From contig CAYNVQ010000007.1 of the NCBI GenBank assembly GCA_964400735.1, positions 124,001 through 188,000 on the forward strand: a stretch of 64,000 nt of DNA, read 5' to 3'. This document shows, piece after piece, positions 25,177 to 35,185 of the stretch (position 1 is the first letter of the stretch; every line of letters begins with the position of its first letter). Made by a program: the position numbers and the translations under genes. The notes under the pieces were generated by a model. The model saw only the letters and a program-made list of their open reading frames with translations. It was not told the origin of the DNA and did no database searches. This DNA is from CAYNVQ01 sp964400735 (GTDB lineage Bacteria > Acidobacteriota > Aminicenantia > Aminicenantales > Aminicenantaceae).

Positions 25177-26127
25177 TTAACTGCTCTGGCTTTTTTGTCC
25201 GTTGCCCGATAGGGCTTCCCTCGCTCTTTCTAGGCCAGCGACATCCTCCCCGCTAAAAACTGCGGGAGGGGATGGCCAGTCACGCCCAATCCTTTTTATG
25301 AGCCCGGAGAGGACCTTACCGGAACCCAATTCGACAAACACCTCCATGCCCCTCCTGGCCATAACTTCCATGGACCTGTACCAGAGCACTGTACGCGTTA
25401 CCTGTCTTTTCAAAGAATCCCTCGCCTCCTCTCCCTTGCTGATAAGGCGAGCATCTACATTGGTGACGATGGGAAAAACCAAATCCCTGAATTCGACCGC
25501 ATCCAGGTCAAGGGCCAGTTTTGCTTCGGCGTCTCTCATCAATTGACAATGAAAAGGCGCACTTACGGGAAGCATGACGGAACGGCGGGGCCGGATTAAG
25601 GACAAAGCCTCTTGAACGGCCGTTTCATGTCCGGCGATCACTATTTGTTCTCGGCTGTTCCAGTTGGCAATCTCAACAATCCCCTCTCTCACCTCAGCCA
25701 ATGCCCGTTCAACCGTCGTCATTTCTACACCCATCAGGGCTGCCATGGCCCCTACCCCTACCGGCACGGCTTCCTGCATGTACAGGCCTCTTTTATGGAC
25801 CAATCGGATGGCATCCTCGAAACTCAAGGATCCGGCGGCAACCAAGGCCGAATATTCTCCCAGGCTGTGCCCCGCCGCGATGGAGGGAACCTTATCCAGA
25901 AGGACAAAGGCCACATAGCTTACCAGAAGAAGTGCAGGCTGGGTGTTCTGGGTCAACCGGAGCTCATCTTCCGGCCCTTCAAAACAAAGCCCCGATAAGG
26001 AAAAGCCCAAGGCATCGTCAGCTCTCCCGAAGATTTCTCTCGCCTCCGATGAGTCCCGATAAAAATCCTTTCCCATCCCCAAACTCTGCGAACCCTGTCC
26101 TGGGAATAAAAAAGCGGTTTCTTTCAT
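25177..26127 (-). CDS. fabD: Malonyl-CoA:ACP transacylase FabD
   Basis: This 316-residue acyltransferase loads malonate onto acyl carrier protein for fatty-acid synthesis. It begins TAFLFPGQGSQSLGMG, has TQNTQPAL, the nucleophile motif GHSLG with S88, and PVSAPFHCQLM with the catalytic histidine. Length is close to the family norm. Other fab genes are not adjacent; it lies 37 bases downstream of the SurA-N-like gene on the same strand. The Lys/Ser-rich tail (NGQKSQSS) is not conserved. Confidence 0.95.
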   Translation of the reverse strand: MKETAFLFPGQGSQSLGMGKDFYRDSSEAREIFGRADDALGFSLSGLCFEGPEDELRLTQNTQPALLLVSYVAFVLLDKVPSIAAGHSLGEYSALVAAGSLSFEDAIRLVHKRGLYMQEAVPVGVGAMAALMGVEMTTVERALAEVREGIVEIANWNSREQIVIAGHETAVQEALSLIRPRRSVMLPVSAPFHCQLMRDAEAKLALDLDAVEFRDLVFPIVTNVDARLISKGEEARDSLKRQVTRTVLWYRSMEVMARRGMEVFVELGSGKVLSGLIKRIGRDWPSPPAVFSGEDVAGLERAREALSGNGQKSQSS

Positions 26128-26164
26128 GTTCGATCCTTTATTCTGTCCGAAGGCGCTAAAAAAA

Positions 26165-26830
26165 TCATTCGATCTTTATCTGAATATTTGCTTCCCGTCT
26201 CAGATTTTTCACCCATTCTTCAACCTGGCCTTTAACCTTATCACGCTTAATCGACTTTTCTATTTGATCCAACACTTCAATCATCGGTTGAGGCTCCAGT
26301 TCTTTTTTCCTCTGGGCCGGCACATAAACCTGCTCATAAAATTTCTCGATCTCCTCGATACTGACTACGACGCTCAAGTCAAACCGGTTCGACAAAATCT
26401 TTTGGTAGAGAAGCTGCTCCTGGAGATAAATTTTCAAATCGTCCCAATCCAGGCCAAATCGAATAAGCTCCCTCTCTGCCCGATTAGGATCGATATATTG
26501 GATGATTTCGCTCAAATAGGATTCTATCTCTTCTTCATCGACCGTGACTCCTTCACCAGCTAGCTGTACGACCAATTTCCGGTTGATGAGGCTGTCGAGG
26601 GTGGACCGGTATGTATCCCCGTTCTGCGCCCCTTTGCTTTCATCCGTGAGGCCGAAAGATTCGATAATTTTGACATCGGTTAAAGTGATGACTTCATCGT
26701 TAACGATGGCGGCTATTCGGTCAACGACCTCCGCTTCACAGGATCCCGGAAGAAGCGCCCAGAGTAAAAAACCAACGGAAATAGAAATGATCAAGACGTG
26801 AGCGAAAAAGCATCTCAATCTAAAACACAT
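26165..26830 (-). CDS. SurA N-terminal-domain periplasmic chaperone without PPIase domain
   Basis: This 221-residue exported protein starts with a hydrophobic signal segment (about 10-33). It then shows the SurA N-terminal signature VVDRIAAIVNDEVITLTDV and DSLINRKLVVQLA, followed by a helical C-terminal part with QVEEWVKNLRREANIQI. The parvulin-type prolyl isomerase domain of full SurA is absent, so it would act as a chaperone only. Its 5' end overlaps the BamA/TamA-like gene by 11 bases, linking it to outer-membrane protein assembly. A canonical lipobox is not seen (PGSC). Confidence 0.8.
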   Translation of the reverse strand: MCFRLRCFFAHVLIISISVGFLLWALLPGSCEAEVVDRIAAIVNDEVITLTDVKIIESFGLTDESKGAQNGDTYRSTLDSLINRKLVVQLAGEGVTVDEEEIESYLSEIIQYIDPNRAERELIRFGLDWDDLKIYLQEQLLYQKILSNRFDLSVVVSIEEIEKFYEQVYVPAQRKKELEPQPMIEVLDQIEKSIKRDKVKGQVEEWVKNLRREANIQIKIE

Positions 26831-29594
26831 TGCCGATCGTGATGAATCCCAGGATTTTTTTCTCCCCTGGCACCGAGTCCAGATTCCATCCTAGCTCAAG
26901 ACGGACAGGCCCCAGCGGGGTTCTGTATCTCAATCCAAAACCCAATGCGTCCCGCATTCCAGCCAAACTTACTTGTTTTCTTCTATCGAAAACATTTCCC
27001 TTATCATAAAAAACGACTCCATATAAATCTTTAAATGAGGCCAGGATCGGAAAAGTCAGTTCAAAATTAAACAAGAGCAGGGCTTTTCCTCCGACTGGCT
27101 TTCTGGATTCCGGGTCCTTGGGTCCCAGCTCGTCGAACTCCGTGCCCCGGAAAGAATTGCTTCCACCGGCAAAAAATCTCTCATGAATCGGCACCCTTCC
27201 CTTGGCCAAACCGAGTCTTAAGGTGGAAGCTAGGGTGAAACCAGGAAAAACAGATACATAATACTGAATTTTGTTGAAGGATTTAACAAAATCTGACTCA
27301 GCCTTGAAATAGGGGAAAGCCCACTCGAGGGAAGAGCTAAAAAAGAATCCTTGAGTAGGATTGAAAGGATCATCCCTCCGTTCCCAAATATAGCTTCCGG
27401 AGATGGAAGTCGTTGAGAATGGATAAAATTTCCTGTCTATTTCCGATTCACTGAATTCAAACTCGAGAAGGGTTCTTCGAGCAAACCTAAGAGTGGTCAT
27501 AAAATCCATATTTTCTTTTCTGGAGATCTTTTTAACCGTGGTCAAGCTCGCTCCGGTTCCTTCATAAGTAAAGCTCGTTCTCTCTTCTCTTTCCAGCCAG
27601 AAGTTCAGGTAAGTCTCCATGGGGAGACCGAAGAAATAAGGCTGGCGCCAGGAGAAAACTCCTCTTCTTTCCCTGAGGCTGAGCTGTCCCACCAGACTAG
27701 CCTGGGCGGCCAATCCAAAGACGTTGTACCGGATATACTCCGCTGTCCCCCGTGGCCGGTATTCATTATTCCATACTGCAAAGGTCCTCGGCTGGCTTTT
27801 GCTCTCCATGCCCAATCCCAAGCTGGCATAATTTCTTGCTCCCTCGCTGACACGAACCAGTAGATTCGCTCTATCAGAGGAAATAGGGATTTCTTCGATA
27901 TGGACTTCGGTAAATATTCCCAGTCTTTCCAGCCTCCTCTTCGTTTCTCTGATGTCATCGTACCGCGCATAATCGCCCTCACCCAACTGGAGCTCTCTGG
28001 TGATTGTATTTTTTCTGGTGGCTCTATTTCCGGTTACGACCACATTGGCAATCTGGATCTTCTGGCCCTCATGGACCTCGAAGCGCACAGAAAACAGATT
28101 TGGCTGGACCTGTTGAACGGCGGCGATGATCTCGGTCCCCCTTACTCCTTCATTCATATAATACCTGTTCAGCTCTTCGATGTCCTTCTGGATATCCGGT
28201 TGAAAAAACGGCCCATCCGGAACACTGCTTATTTGTTCCAAAAGGATGTTTTCGGGGATAAGATTTGCCCCTATTATCGAGACACTTTCGACCTTCTGTT
28301 GTTCTCCTTCTTGAACACGAAGGATAGGCTTGAGCTTTTGGCCGTCCTTCTCGAAGTTCAGTTCGGCTCGAGTATCAGAAAAACCGTGAGATTTATAGAA
28401 AAGCTCTATCTCCCGCGGCAGTTCAAACAGCCTCGCTCCATCCACATTCCGAAAGAGGGGAAAACCCTGGTTTGTTAAGAGATTTTGTCTGAGCTGGTCA
28501 GGACCAAAATAGCTCAAACCCTCGAAAGAGATGGCCTGGATTTTATAGCGTTGTCCGGGGGTCACCTTGTGGATAATCCTCATCAGATTATCTTCGTGCT
28601 GCACGGATGAATCGACAGCCACAAAAATATATCCTTTTCCCCTCATGTAACGGATAATCTTGGCCTCCCCTTCGGATAATCCCCACTCCTCAAAAATTTG
28701 AGCTTCCCAAATCGGCCGGAGAAGATCCAAAGGAACATCGGCTCCCTGGACTTGGATCTCTATCCTCTCCTGGGGCAGAACCAACAAGAGCAGAGAAACA
28801 TATCCGGTTGCATCATCGAACTTCTGCTCTACCACCTTCACCTCTGCACGACGGTAATCCATGGCCTGGTAACTCTGCCTGAGTTTTTCCAGATCTTGGT
28901 CGAGCTCAGCTGGGATAAATCGTTTTTCCTCTTTTGTGTTCATGATCTTCCGCAGGGCTTCCTCGGACTGGACTAAATCGCCTGTGAACTCGATTTTATC
29001 CACGAAATACTGCTTGGCCGATTGAATCCTAAACTCGACGTCAACCAGGGGGGCTGCACTATCTTTCTCGACTTGGGGATCGATTTTTGCCTGAAAAAAA
29101 CCTTCCTGGGTGAGTATCCTTCGTATCTCTTCCACAGCCCTATCCAGGTTATCCTCTGAAAAAGTCCCATTCTCTCTCAGGGCGTACAGCCCATCTATGA
29201 GCCTCTTTCTGGGAATTTCGGCTCCGCTGACAAAATCGATCCTTCGTATTTGAAGTTTCCTGGTAAGGAGAAAGGTGAGTATCACCCGATCTTCCCCTTC
29301 CTTTTCGACCTGGATATCTGAGAATAATCCCGTTCTATATATTTGTCTAATGCTCTCCGTTACTCTATTCAGAGAGAAAGTTTCTCCTTCTTCCAGGGGG
29401 ATAAAATTCAGCAGCTCCCGGCTGCCCGTTTCGTAATCGACTATCAGATGGATCTCAGCGATCACGGGAGAAGATTCTGGCACCTGAGGAAAACTTTGCA
29501 AGGGAAGAAGAAACAGAAAATAAATTCCGGAAAGAATAACGATCCGCGATATTTCCCGTTTTTTCAAATCAAAACCTTTTATGGATCTTGACAT
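26820..29594 (-). CDS. BamA/TamA (Omp85) family outer-membrane assembly protein
   Basis: This 924-residue Omp85 protein has a signal peptide (about 15-37), a long periplasmic POTRA array (to about residue 545) and a 16-strand barrel domain. The barrel carries LGLGMESKSQPRTF, RGVFSWRQPYFFG and RFFAGGSNSFRGTEFDELG (the VRGF/Y-like lid-loop motif here is SFRG), and ends LGFITIGNVF. A periplasmic part of about 500 residues should hold six or seven POTRA domains, more than the three of proteobacterial TamA. It lies directly after tamB (26-base overlap) and before the SurA-like gene. TamA is the likelier name, but BamA duty cannot be excluded. Confidence 0.88.
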   Translation of the reverse strand: MSRSIKGFDLKKREISRIVILSGIYFLFLLPLQSFPQVPESSPVIAEIHLIVDYETGSRELLNFIPLEEGETFSLNRVTESIRQIYRTGLFSDIQVEKEGEDRVILTFLLTRKLQIRRIDFVSGAEIPRKRLIDGLYALRENGTFSEDNLDRAVEEIRRILTQEGFFQAKIDPQVEKDSAAPLVDVEFRIQSAKQYFVDKIEFTGDLVQSEEALRKIMNTKEEKRFIPAELDQDLEKLRQSYQAMDYRRAEVKVVEQKFDDATGYVSLLLLVLPQERIEIQVQGADVPLDLLRPIWEAQIFEEWGLSEGEAKIIRYMRGKGYIFVAVDSSVQHEDNLMRIIHKVTPGQRYKIQAISFEGLSYFGPDQLRQNLLTNQGFPLFRNVDGARLFELPREIELFYKSHGFSDTRAELNFEKDGQKLKPILRVQEGEQQKVESVSIIGANLIPENILLEQISSVPDGPFFQPDIQKDIEELNRYYMNEGVRGTEIIAAVQQVQPNLFSVRFEVHEGQKIQIANVVVTGNRATRKNTITRELQLGEGDYARYDDIRETKRRLERLGIFTEVHIEEIPISSDRANLLVRVSEGARNYASLGLGMESKSQPRTFAVWNNEYRPRGTAEYIRYNVFGLAAQASLVGQLSLRERRGVFSWRQPYFFGLPMETYLNFWLEREERTSFTYEGTGASLTTVKKISRKENMDFMTTLRFARRTLLEFEFSESEIDRKFYPFSTTSISGSYIWERRDDPFNPTQGFFFSSSLEWAFPYFKAESDFVKSFNKIQYYVSVFPGFTLASTLRLGLAKGRVPIHERFFAGGSNSFRGTEFDELGPKDPESRKPVGGKALLLFNFELTFPILASFKDLYGVVFYDKGNVFDRRKQVSLAGMRDALGFGLRYRTPLGPVRLELGWNLDSVPGEKKILGFITIGNVF

Positions 29595-32500
29595 CGAGGC
29601 TCACCCGGCCTTCTTCGTCTCGGGTTCCTACGATGGAAAGATCCCGCGTGACCTCCCATTCTATGCGAACAATTTCTTCCCGCTGGGTGGTCAAATTCGT
29701 CGAATAAAGGAAGGAGATATTCCTTGATATATTTTCTCCCAGAGTCAAGCGAGCGGTTACTTCAGCCGAAGAGCCGATGACAAAAGGATCGATTCTGAAC
29801 CGGTCGATAAAGAAAAGTCCTTCCGCCTGCTTTTGCGCCTCTTCCGACAACTGGAAGGAGAGAAGGGAAGCTGTGCTGAGCTGGGTGCTCATATCGTAGG
29901 AATAAGTCCGCTTAAAAGCCTCTCCCATAGCCAGGAGGGCCAGTACATCTTCGGGTGGCAGCGGAGGAGAGGAGGTCAATTGAGGATTCAGATGGTCCAG
30001 CAGGCCATCCAGCGAAAACGTGACTCTGTAGTCTTTGACGTAGGTCTCTCCTTTAAAATTCAAATAGGGTTCGATGGCTTGGGGGTTAATGAAGCTTACC
30101 CTCCCCTGCAATATCCTAAATTTTCTGTCTTGAAAACTGAGTTCTCCATCAAGCGCTTCGATATCGCCGAGAACGATGGGGGAGTTGATATTTCCCAAAA
30201 TCCTTAGATCGAATCTTCCCCTGGCTCTGCCCAGAGAATTTTCCATCCAGGCGTTATCGTCGGCCTTCAGCCGGAGGTCCAAGGTAAGGTCATCAAAAAA
30301 ACCTGGTTCGCTTCCTGAATCATCAGAGGAAGCCGTAGAAAAAGCGAATTTTTCGGTGATTTCCCGCCTCCAGGATAGCCTGTGAATAAGCAGCTCTCCG
30401 CCAAGAACGAACCGATCCGCGTCTTTGATCAGCGTAAAGGTTCCATCGGCTAGAGCTCTTGTTCTTTCCAAAGGAGATAGAAGCATATTAGTTCCTTCAG
30501 CCTTGAAATCGATTTCCTCTACCCCTCCTTTACCTATTTTCAGCCGGCCAGAACCTTGGATATCTCCTCCGCCCAGCTTCCCGTGAATCGAGCGCAAAGA
30601 AAAATCGCCATTCTCAAAAAAGATAAGCCCTGAGTAGTTTCGTAGTGCGTGGGCAAACTGAGGGAAGGGAAACACTTTTCCCTGAAAGTCGATGACTCCT
30701 TTTGCCTGAGGAAAGGTTTTTGTTCCCCTGATCTCGGCAATATAGTTTATTCGCCCTTCGGCCCCACCCCATGGAAGAAGCAGATCATAATTTGTGAAAA
30801 ATCCCCTAATACCGCCTGATATCGATTCTTCCTTCAAAGGGATTACGAGGGAAATAAAAAATTTGTTCTGTTCCGGTTCGATATTCCCATCCAATTCGAG
30901 ATCAACTCGCGCTTCTGAGAAGGTCACTTGTAATTCACCTTTGGCTTCGGTTTCTTGGAAAGGATGAAGGTAAAGCCCCTTTATCTCGAAGTCACCTGTT
31001 GCAGCATCCTTCCCCATAATGCCCTTTCCTTTGGCCTCGAAAGAAAGAGCTCCTGAGACGGGCTCATAAACAGAACTTAAATCGATTCCTTTACCCGTGA
31101 CGTCCATTTCGTACTCTCGCTTCTGCATCTGAAAGTGGACGGTCCCCCTGATTTTTCCTTCATGCAGGCCGAACTCAAGCTCAGGGAAGGAAAAAACGTC
31201 TCCCTTCCAATCGATTTTGCCTCTAATCTGAGTAAGAGGCTGTCCAGATAGTTCTAGTCTGGAACTGGTAAAATCTCCTTTAAGATCAAGCTCCTCTCCT
31301 TTCTGTCTGAATTCGAAATCTCCAGAGGCTTCCCCTTGAAGCGGCAGAAAAACACCCAGGCCAGGAAGGATGGTTTCCACGAGGCCCCTCTCCATTTCCG
31401 CTTTGACCTCAGTCTGCGCCGGGCGGCTATGCACATCTATTTTACCCCGCATGGAGGGATCCTCCACCCAAAACCGGCCGAAGAAACCATCGGTGTCTAT
31501 TTCCACTTCCCCCTTAACTGATTCCACATCGAACACGTCGAATCCCCCTGGACTGACGGAAAGGTCCGCCGTTACCTGAGGTTGGGCGAAATCGCCAAAA
31601 ATGCGAATCGAGGATTGGCCTCTTCCCCTTATCTCTGGAAAATCAAAATATTTCCCCAGCACCAGCGAGGTGAATTCCCGTGCCTTTCTAACATCCTTGA
31701 CATTTCCGTCGATGGAAAAATCCACGCTCTTGCCGATGACCAGCCCTCCGTCGATTTTCATGGTGGCGAAGCTCGAATCGAGATGCTCCGAAAAAAAAGT
31801 TAATTTATCCTTCCGGTCCCACTCTAACCTGGCTTGGCCGCTGAAAGAATATTTTAAATCTTTTTCCTCCAAAATCTCATCCCTGAATTCGACATCGGCC
31901 TGGAGTTTTTCGCGGTCCAAAGAAAATTCTCCCCAGCCCGGAGAAGACACAGGCCATGGAATATCCGTCATTTTAATTATCGGATCCAGATAAAACCGGC
32001 GCGCTTTCCCCCAAACGCCCCGTGGGCTAAAATTCACCTGGACGTATTCTGGCCGGCGCCCTGGTTTCTGAAAGTTCAGATTCACGCTCCCTCTGGATCT
32101 TTTATAATCGACATTTCCCCTTGTCTGTCCCATTCTGACTTCATTCAGGATAAGGTCTTCGCTAGAAAATTCAGCCTCAACGGCTGTGGCTCGTTCTTCC
32201 CTTATCAACCGGCCCTTTCCCTCGGCCCATCCCTGAGAGGTGAAAGGAAGATCGAGGATTTCCATGACCAGGTCTGCTCGAAGTTTGAAATCGGCCTGGA
32301 ACTGGATTTCCGGATCAAAGGGATCGGTGACGATTCCAGTGCCCCTGACTATTCCCATGGGGCTGCTGATTTTTATTCTGTTGAACACAACCTCTCTCCC
32401 CTTTCCCTCGACCAAGAAACTCACTTTACCCTGAATCGGGCCCTCTCTTGAAGGTATCGAAAGGGCACTCTCTTGCGCCTCCCCCTTTACGGAAAATTCG

Positions 32501-32991
32501 TCGCCATTCTGAGACAACAGGGCATTGATTCCTGTACTTTGCAGGCGTGTTTCATTCCCCCAAAAATACAAGGTTCCGTTCCTGATTAATCCTTTCTCGA
32601 TGGCGAACGGAAGGACCAAGTCGAATTTCTTGCCAGTGCTATTCTTCTTTTCACCAGGTAGGCCGTATATTCTCAAAATAGGATTTTCCATCAGAATATT
32701 GATCGGTCGATCCTTGGAAAGCAAAGACTTCAACGAAATTCGTACGGCCACTTTTCTCGCCGAAAAAAAGGGAGATATGGATTTCGACCGAGCATCCTCG
32801 AGGATCAGTGCAGGAGGAAAAACAGAAAGGCGGAGTTCAGAATAACCAAAATTCTCCTGGATCTTTCCCTTGATCTGATCGAGGGCGATATTTTTCAGAA
32901 TAACCCCGGAAACGAATAAAAGGACCATGATGACAGAGAGAACCACGAGCTTTTTGAACCTCTTTTTCATCTTGATGATCGTGGCGTACAT
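29569..32991 (-). CDS. tamB: Translocation and assembly module protein TamB
   Basis: This 1140-residue protein has an N-terminal signal anchor (about 13-33) and a long repetitive beta-strand body, the taco-shaped groove of the AsmA/TamB superfamily. The conserved TamB (DUF490) domain is at the C-terminus. There LNPQLTSSPPLPPEDVLALL and LTLGENISRNISFLYSTNL are characteristic, the PPLPPEDVLALL box being diagnostic. TamB spans the periplasm and works with an Omp85 partner, here the next gene, in outer-membrane protein insertion and phospholipid traffic. Length is normal for the family. An ATG at 32989-32991 starts it. Confidence 0.92.
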   Translation of the reverse strand: MYATIIKMKKRFKKLVVLSVIMVLLFVSGVILKNIALDQIKGKIQENFGYSELRLSVFPPALILEDARSKSISPFFSARKVAVRISLKSLLSKDRPINILMENPILRIYGLPGEKKNSTGKKFDLVLPFAIEKGLIRNGTLYFWGNETRLQSTGINALLSQNGDEFSVKGEAQESALSIPSREGPIQGKVSFLVEGKGREVVFNRIKISSPMGIVRGTGIVTDPFDPEIQFQADFKLRADLVMEILDLPFTSQGWAEGKGRLIREERATAVEAEFSSEDLILNEVRMGQTRGNVDYKRSRGSVNLNFQKPGRRPEYVQVNFSPRGVWGKARRFYLDPIIKMTDIPWPVSSPGWGEFSLDREKLQADVEFRDEILEEKDLKYSFSGQARLEWDRKDKLTFFSEHLDSSFATMKIDGGLVIGKSVDFSIDGNVKDVRKAREFTSLVLGKYFDFPEIRGRGQSSIRIFGDFAQPQVTADLSVSPGGFDVFDVESVKGEVEIDTDGFFGRFWVEDPSMRGKIDVHSRPAQTEVKAEMERGLVETILPGLGVFLPLQGEASGDFEFRQKGEELDLKGDFTSSRLELSGQPLTQIRGKIDWKGDVFSFPELEFGLHEGKIRGTVHFQMQKREYEMDVTGKGIDLSSVYEPVSGALSFEAKGKGIMGKDAATGDFEIKGLYLHPFQETEAKGELQVTFSEARVDLELDGNIEPEQNKFFISLVIPLKEESISGGIRGFFTNYDLLLPWGGAEGRINYIAEIRGTKTFPQAKGVIDFQGKVFPFPQFAHALRNYSGLIFFENGDFSLRSIHGKLGGGDIQGSGRLKIGKGGVEEIDFKAEGTNMLLSPLERTRALADGTFTLIKDADRFVLGGELLIHRLSWRREITEKFAFSTASSDDSGSEPGFFDDLTLDLRLKADDNAWMENSLGRARGRFDLRILGNINSPIVLGDIEALDGELSFQDRKFRILQGRVSFINPQAIEPYLNFKGETYVKDYRVTFSLDGLLDHLNPQLTSSPPLPPEDVLALLAMGEAFKRTYSYDMSTQLSTASLLSFQLSEEAQKQAEGLFFIDRFRIDPFVIGSSAEVTARLTLGENISRNISFLYSTNLTTQREEIVRIEWEVTRDLSIVGTRDEEGRVSLDVKIHKRF

Positions 32992-33096
32992 CGGTAATAA
33001 CTATAGCATTTTTTCCCCCAAATATAAATCAGCGAGAGGTAAAGGGAAGCACTCCCAATGGTGTGACCAAAGATGAGAGCAATAGGCGTGTGGAAT

Positions 33097-33606
33097 TTAT
33101 TCGACGGTGAAAAGAAGGGCTCCGGTCTCTACCGAAGAGCCGGGTTTCGGCCCTATTTTTATCAAGCGGCCGGATTGAGGAGCCTTGATCTCATTCTGCA
33201 TCTTCATGGCCTCCAGGATCAACACGGCTTGTCCCTCCTCCACTTGATCCCCTTCGTTCATCAACACTTTCACGATCCTCCCCGGCATAGAGGTTTGCAC
33301 ATTGATCTTTTTTTGTTTTCCGGCTTTCGGACCAAGGATCTGGACGGCGGATCTCTTTTCGATTTTAAAACAGCGGCCATTGAGGTACACGAAATAGGAT
33401 GTGGCATTGGTATCGATAATGACATTATGAATTTTGCCATCGATATTCAGCAGAATCTCGTCTTGGTTTAAGAACTCGACGGAGACCTCGTATTTTCTTC
33501 TGCCGAGAGAAACCTGAACGTGGTTCTCCTCGGTCTGCACCAAGTTTATCCTGTATTCTTTATCATCGACCCAAAAAGAAATATTCATCTCAGCGCTTTC
33601 CGCCAA
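33097..33606 (-). CDS. Biotin carboxyl carrier protein of an acyl-CoA carboxylase
   Basis: This 169-residue protein has an N-terminal beta-rich half (about 1-95) and a C-terminal biotinyl domain (about 100-169). The biotin attachment site is EAMKMQNEI, with K135 as the modified lysine, preceded by MPGRIVKVLMNEGDQVEEGQ. The N-terminal half resembles the linker or BT-like region seen in stand-alone BCCP-type subunits of propionyl-CoA/methylmalonyl-CoA decarboxylase complexes. It overlaps the biotin carboxylase gene by 17 bases, so translation is coupled. It carries carboxybiotin between the carboxylase and the carboxyltransferase. Confidence 0.9.
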   Translation of the reverse strand: MAESAEMNISFWVDDKEYRINLVQTEENHVQVSLGRRKYEVSVEFLNQDEILLNIDGKIHNVIIDTNATSYFVYLNGRCFKIEKRSAVQILGPKAGKQKKINVQTSMPGRIVKVLMNEGDQVEEGQAVLILEAMKMQNEIKAPQSGRLIKIGPKPGSSVETGALLFTVE

Positions 33607-35107
33607 GGCTCTGCAACCTTCCCTGTATTTTCCAGTTGCTTACCTTTTTCCCCTTTCGGAAGCTCAAACCGGACCTGCTTTCACAGTAGCTCTTTATGCT
33701 GGCAGCAATTAAGGCCACGGTCTTATCCTTCGATTCAGCACCTCCTTCTTTGTCTTCCAGGTTAAGTATAAAATGGGTGTTGTAATCACCCGCCTGGAAT
33801 TTGGGATGGAGAAGGATTCGTTTGAAAAAGGGAATCGTGGTTTTGATCCCGTATGCCTGGTATTCCGAAAGGGCTCTCAGCATCCGCTGGATCGCTTCGG
33901 ATCTCGTTTGACCCCAGGTCACGAGCTTGGAGAGCAGGGGGTCATATTCCATCGGGACTTCATAGCCCTCATAGACGCCGATGTCTTCTCGGATGCCCAA
34001 CCCACCCGACGGAGTACGAAGATGCAGAATTTTTCCTGGAGACGGCATGAATTCATTCGCCGGGTCTTCCGCATAGATTCGGCATTGCAATGAATGGCCG
34101 ATGGGCCGAATATCTTCCTGACGGAACGCGAGAGGTTTGCCCGCAGCGATCTCGATCTGGCATTTGACCAGGTCGATCCCGGTTACCATCTCGGTCACAG
34201 GATGTTCGACCTGAAGCCGCGTGTTCATCTCAAGAAAATAAAAATTTCTGTTTCGATCGACCACGAACTCCACGGTACCCGCATTTCTGTAGCTGACCGC
34301 TTCTGCGGCCTTCACCGCCACCTGGCCCATCTTCTTGCGCGTGCCTGCATCCAGAAATGGCGAGGGGGTTTCTTCCAACACCTTCTGGTAGCGGCGCTGG
34401 ATGGAGCACTCTCTTTCTCCCAAATAGACGGTATTCCCAAAATTATCGGCGAGGATCTGGACTTCTATGTGATGAGGCTCTTCGATATACTTCTCGATAT
34501 AGACCGAAGGATCGTCGAAACTGGATTCTGCTTCCGAACGGGCGATCCGGAAGGAGGACACCAGGTCTTTTTTATCCTGGACCAGGCGCAATCCTTTCCC
34601 TCCTCCCCCGGCTGCAGCTTTGAGCATCAGAGGGAATCCGATCTTTTCTGCTTCTTCTTCCAGCCTTTTTTCGTCCCCGATAGGTTCGAGCGTTCCGGGA
34701 ATGATGGATACGCCGGCCTTGACCATCTGCATCCGGGACGCGGTCTTGTTGCCCATGATCTCTATAGCCTCCGAAGGAGGACCGATGAAGCTGATTCCCT
34801 CCTCTTCACAATGTCTGACCAGTCTGGAATTCTCGGCCAGAAAGCCATAGCCGGGATGAAGGGCTTCCGCCCCGCATTTCTGGGCAACTTTAATGATTTT
34901 CTCCACATTCAGATAGCTGGCCGAAGGCCTGGACTCCCCCAGGTAAAAGGCTTCATCGGCCAGCCGGACATGAAGGGCTTTGCGGTCTGCATCGGAATAG
35001 ACGGTTGCAGCGACAATCCCCATTTCGCGGCAGGCCCGGATAACACGTACGGCAATTTCTCCTCTGTTAGCTACGAGAATCTTGGTAAATTTTTTTGCCT
35101 TTTTCAT
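33590..35107 (-). CDS. Biotin carboxylase subunit of acetyl/propionyl-CoA carboxylase
   Basis: This 505-residue ATP-grasp enzyme carboxylates the biotin of BCCP. It has KILVANRGEIAVRVIRACREMG, HPGYGFLAEN, the glycine-rich loop GGGGKG (167-172), EKYIEEPHHIEVQILAD, ECSIQRRYQKVLEETPS and FLEMNTRLQVEHPVTE. All are intact. It is about 55 residues longer than E. coli AccC, with a C-terminal extension (CESRSGLSFRKGKKVSNW and so on). Clustered BCCP and decarboxylase-type carboxyltransferase point to propionyl-CoA or methylmalonyl-CoA rather than bacterial AccABCD. A promoter lies at 35152-35180. Confidence 0.93.
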   Translation of the reverse strand: MKKAKKFTKILVANRGEIAVRVIRACREMGIVAATVYSDADRKALHVRLADEAFYLGESRPSASYLNVEKIIKVAQKCGAEALHPGYGFLAENSRLVRHCEEEGISFIGPPSEAIEIMGNKTASRMQMVKAGVSIIPGTLEPIGDEKRLEEEAEKIGFPLMLKAAAGGGGKGLRLVQDKKDLVSSFRIARSEAESSFDDPSVYIEKYIEEPHHIEVQILADNFGNTVYLGERECSIQRRYQKVLEETPSPFLDAGTRKKMGQVAVKAAEAVSYRNAGTVEFVVDRNRNFYFLEMNTRLQVEHPVTEMVTGIDLVKCQIEIAAGKPLAFRQEDIRPIGHSLQCRIYAEDPANEFMPSPGKILHLRTPSGGLGIREDIGVYEGYEVPMEYDPLLSKLVTWGQTRSEAIQRMLRALSEYQAYGIKTTIPFFKRILLHPKFQAGDYNTHFILNLEDKEGGAESKDKTVALIAASIKSYCESRSGLSFRKGKKVSNWKIQGRLQSLGGKR

Positions 35108-35151
35108 TCCAAATCGCTTTAAGAAATCTGACTCTTTCCGTTAGCTATAGT

Positions 35152-35180
35152 ATTATATGCGACTCCATCCCCAGACACAA
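35152..35180 (-). promoter_or_regulatory. Promoter of the biotin carboxylase-BCCP genes
   Basis: A perfect TATAAT (35152-35157, minus strand) is preceded after 17 bases by TTGTGT (35175-35180). It lies 45 bases upstream of the start codon and six bases from the edge of a MITE-like repeat. Confidence 0.55.
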
Positions 35181-35185
35181 CCGCC

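Noticed and set aside
34094..35122. A 342-codon frame antisense to biotin carboxylase
   Set aside because: It mirrors a gene with full ATP-grasp motifs; composition alone explains the open frame.
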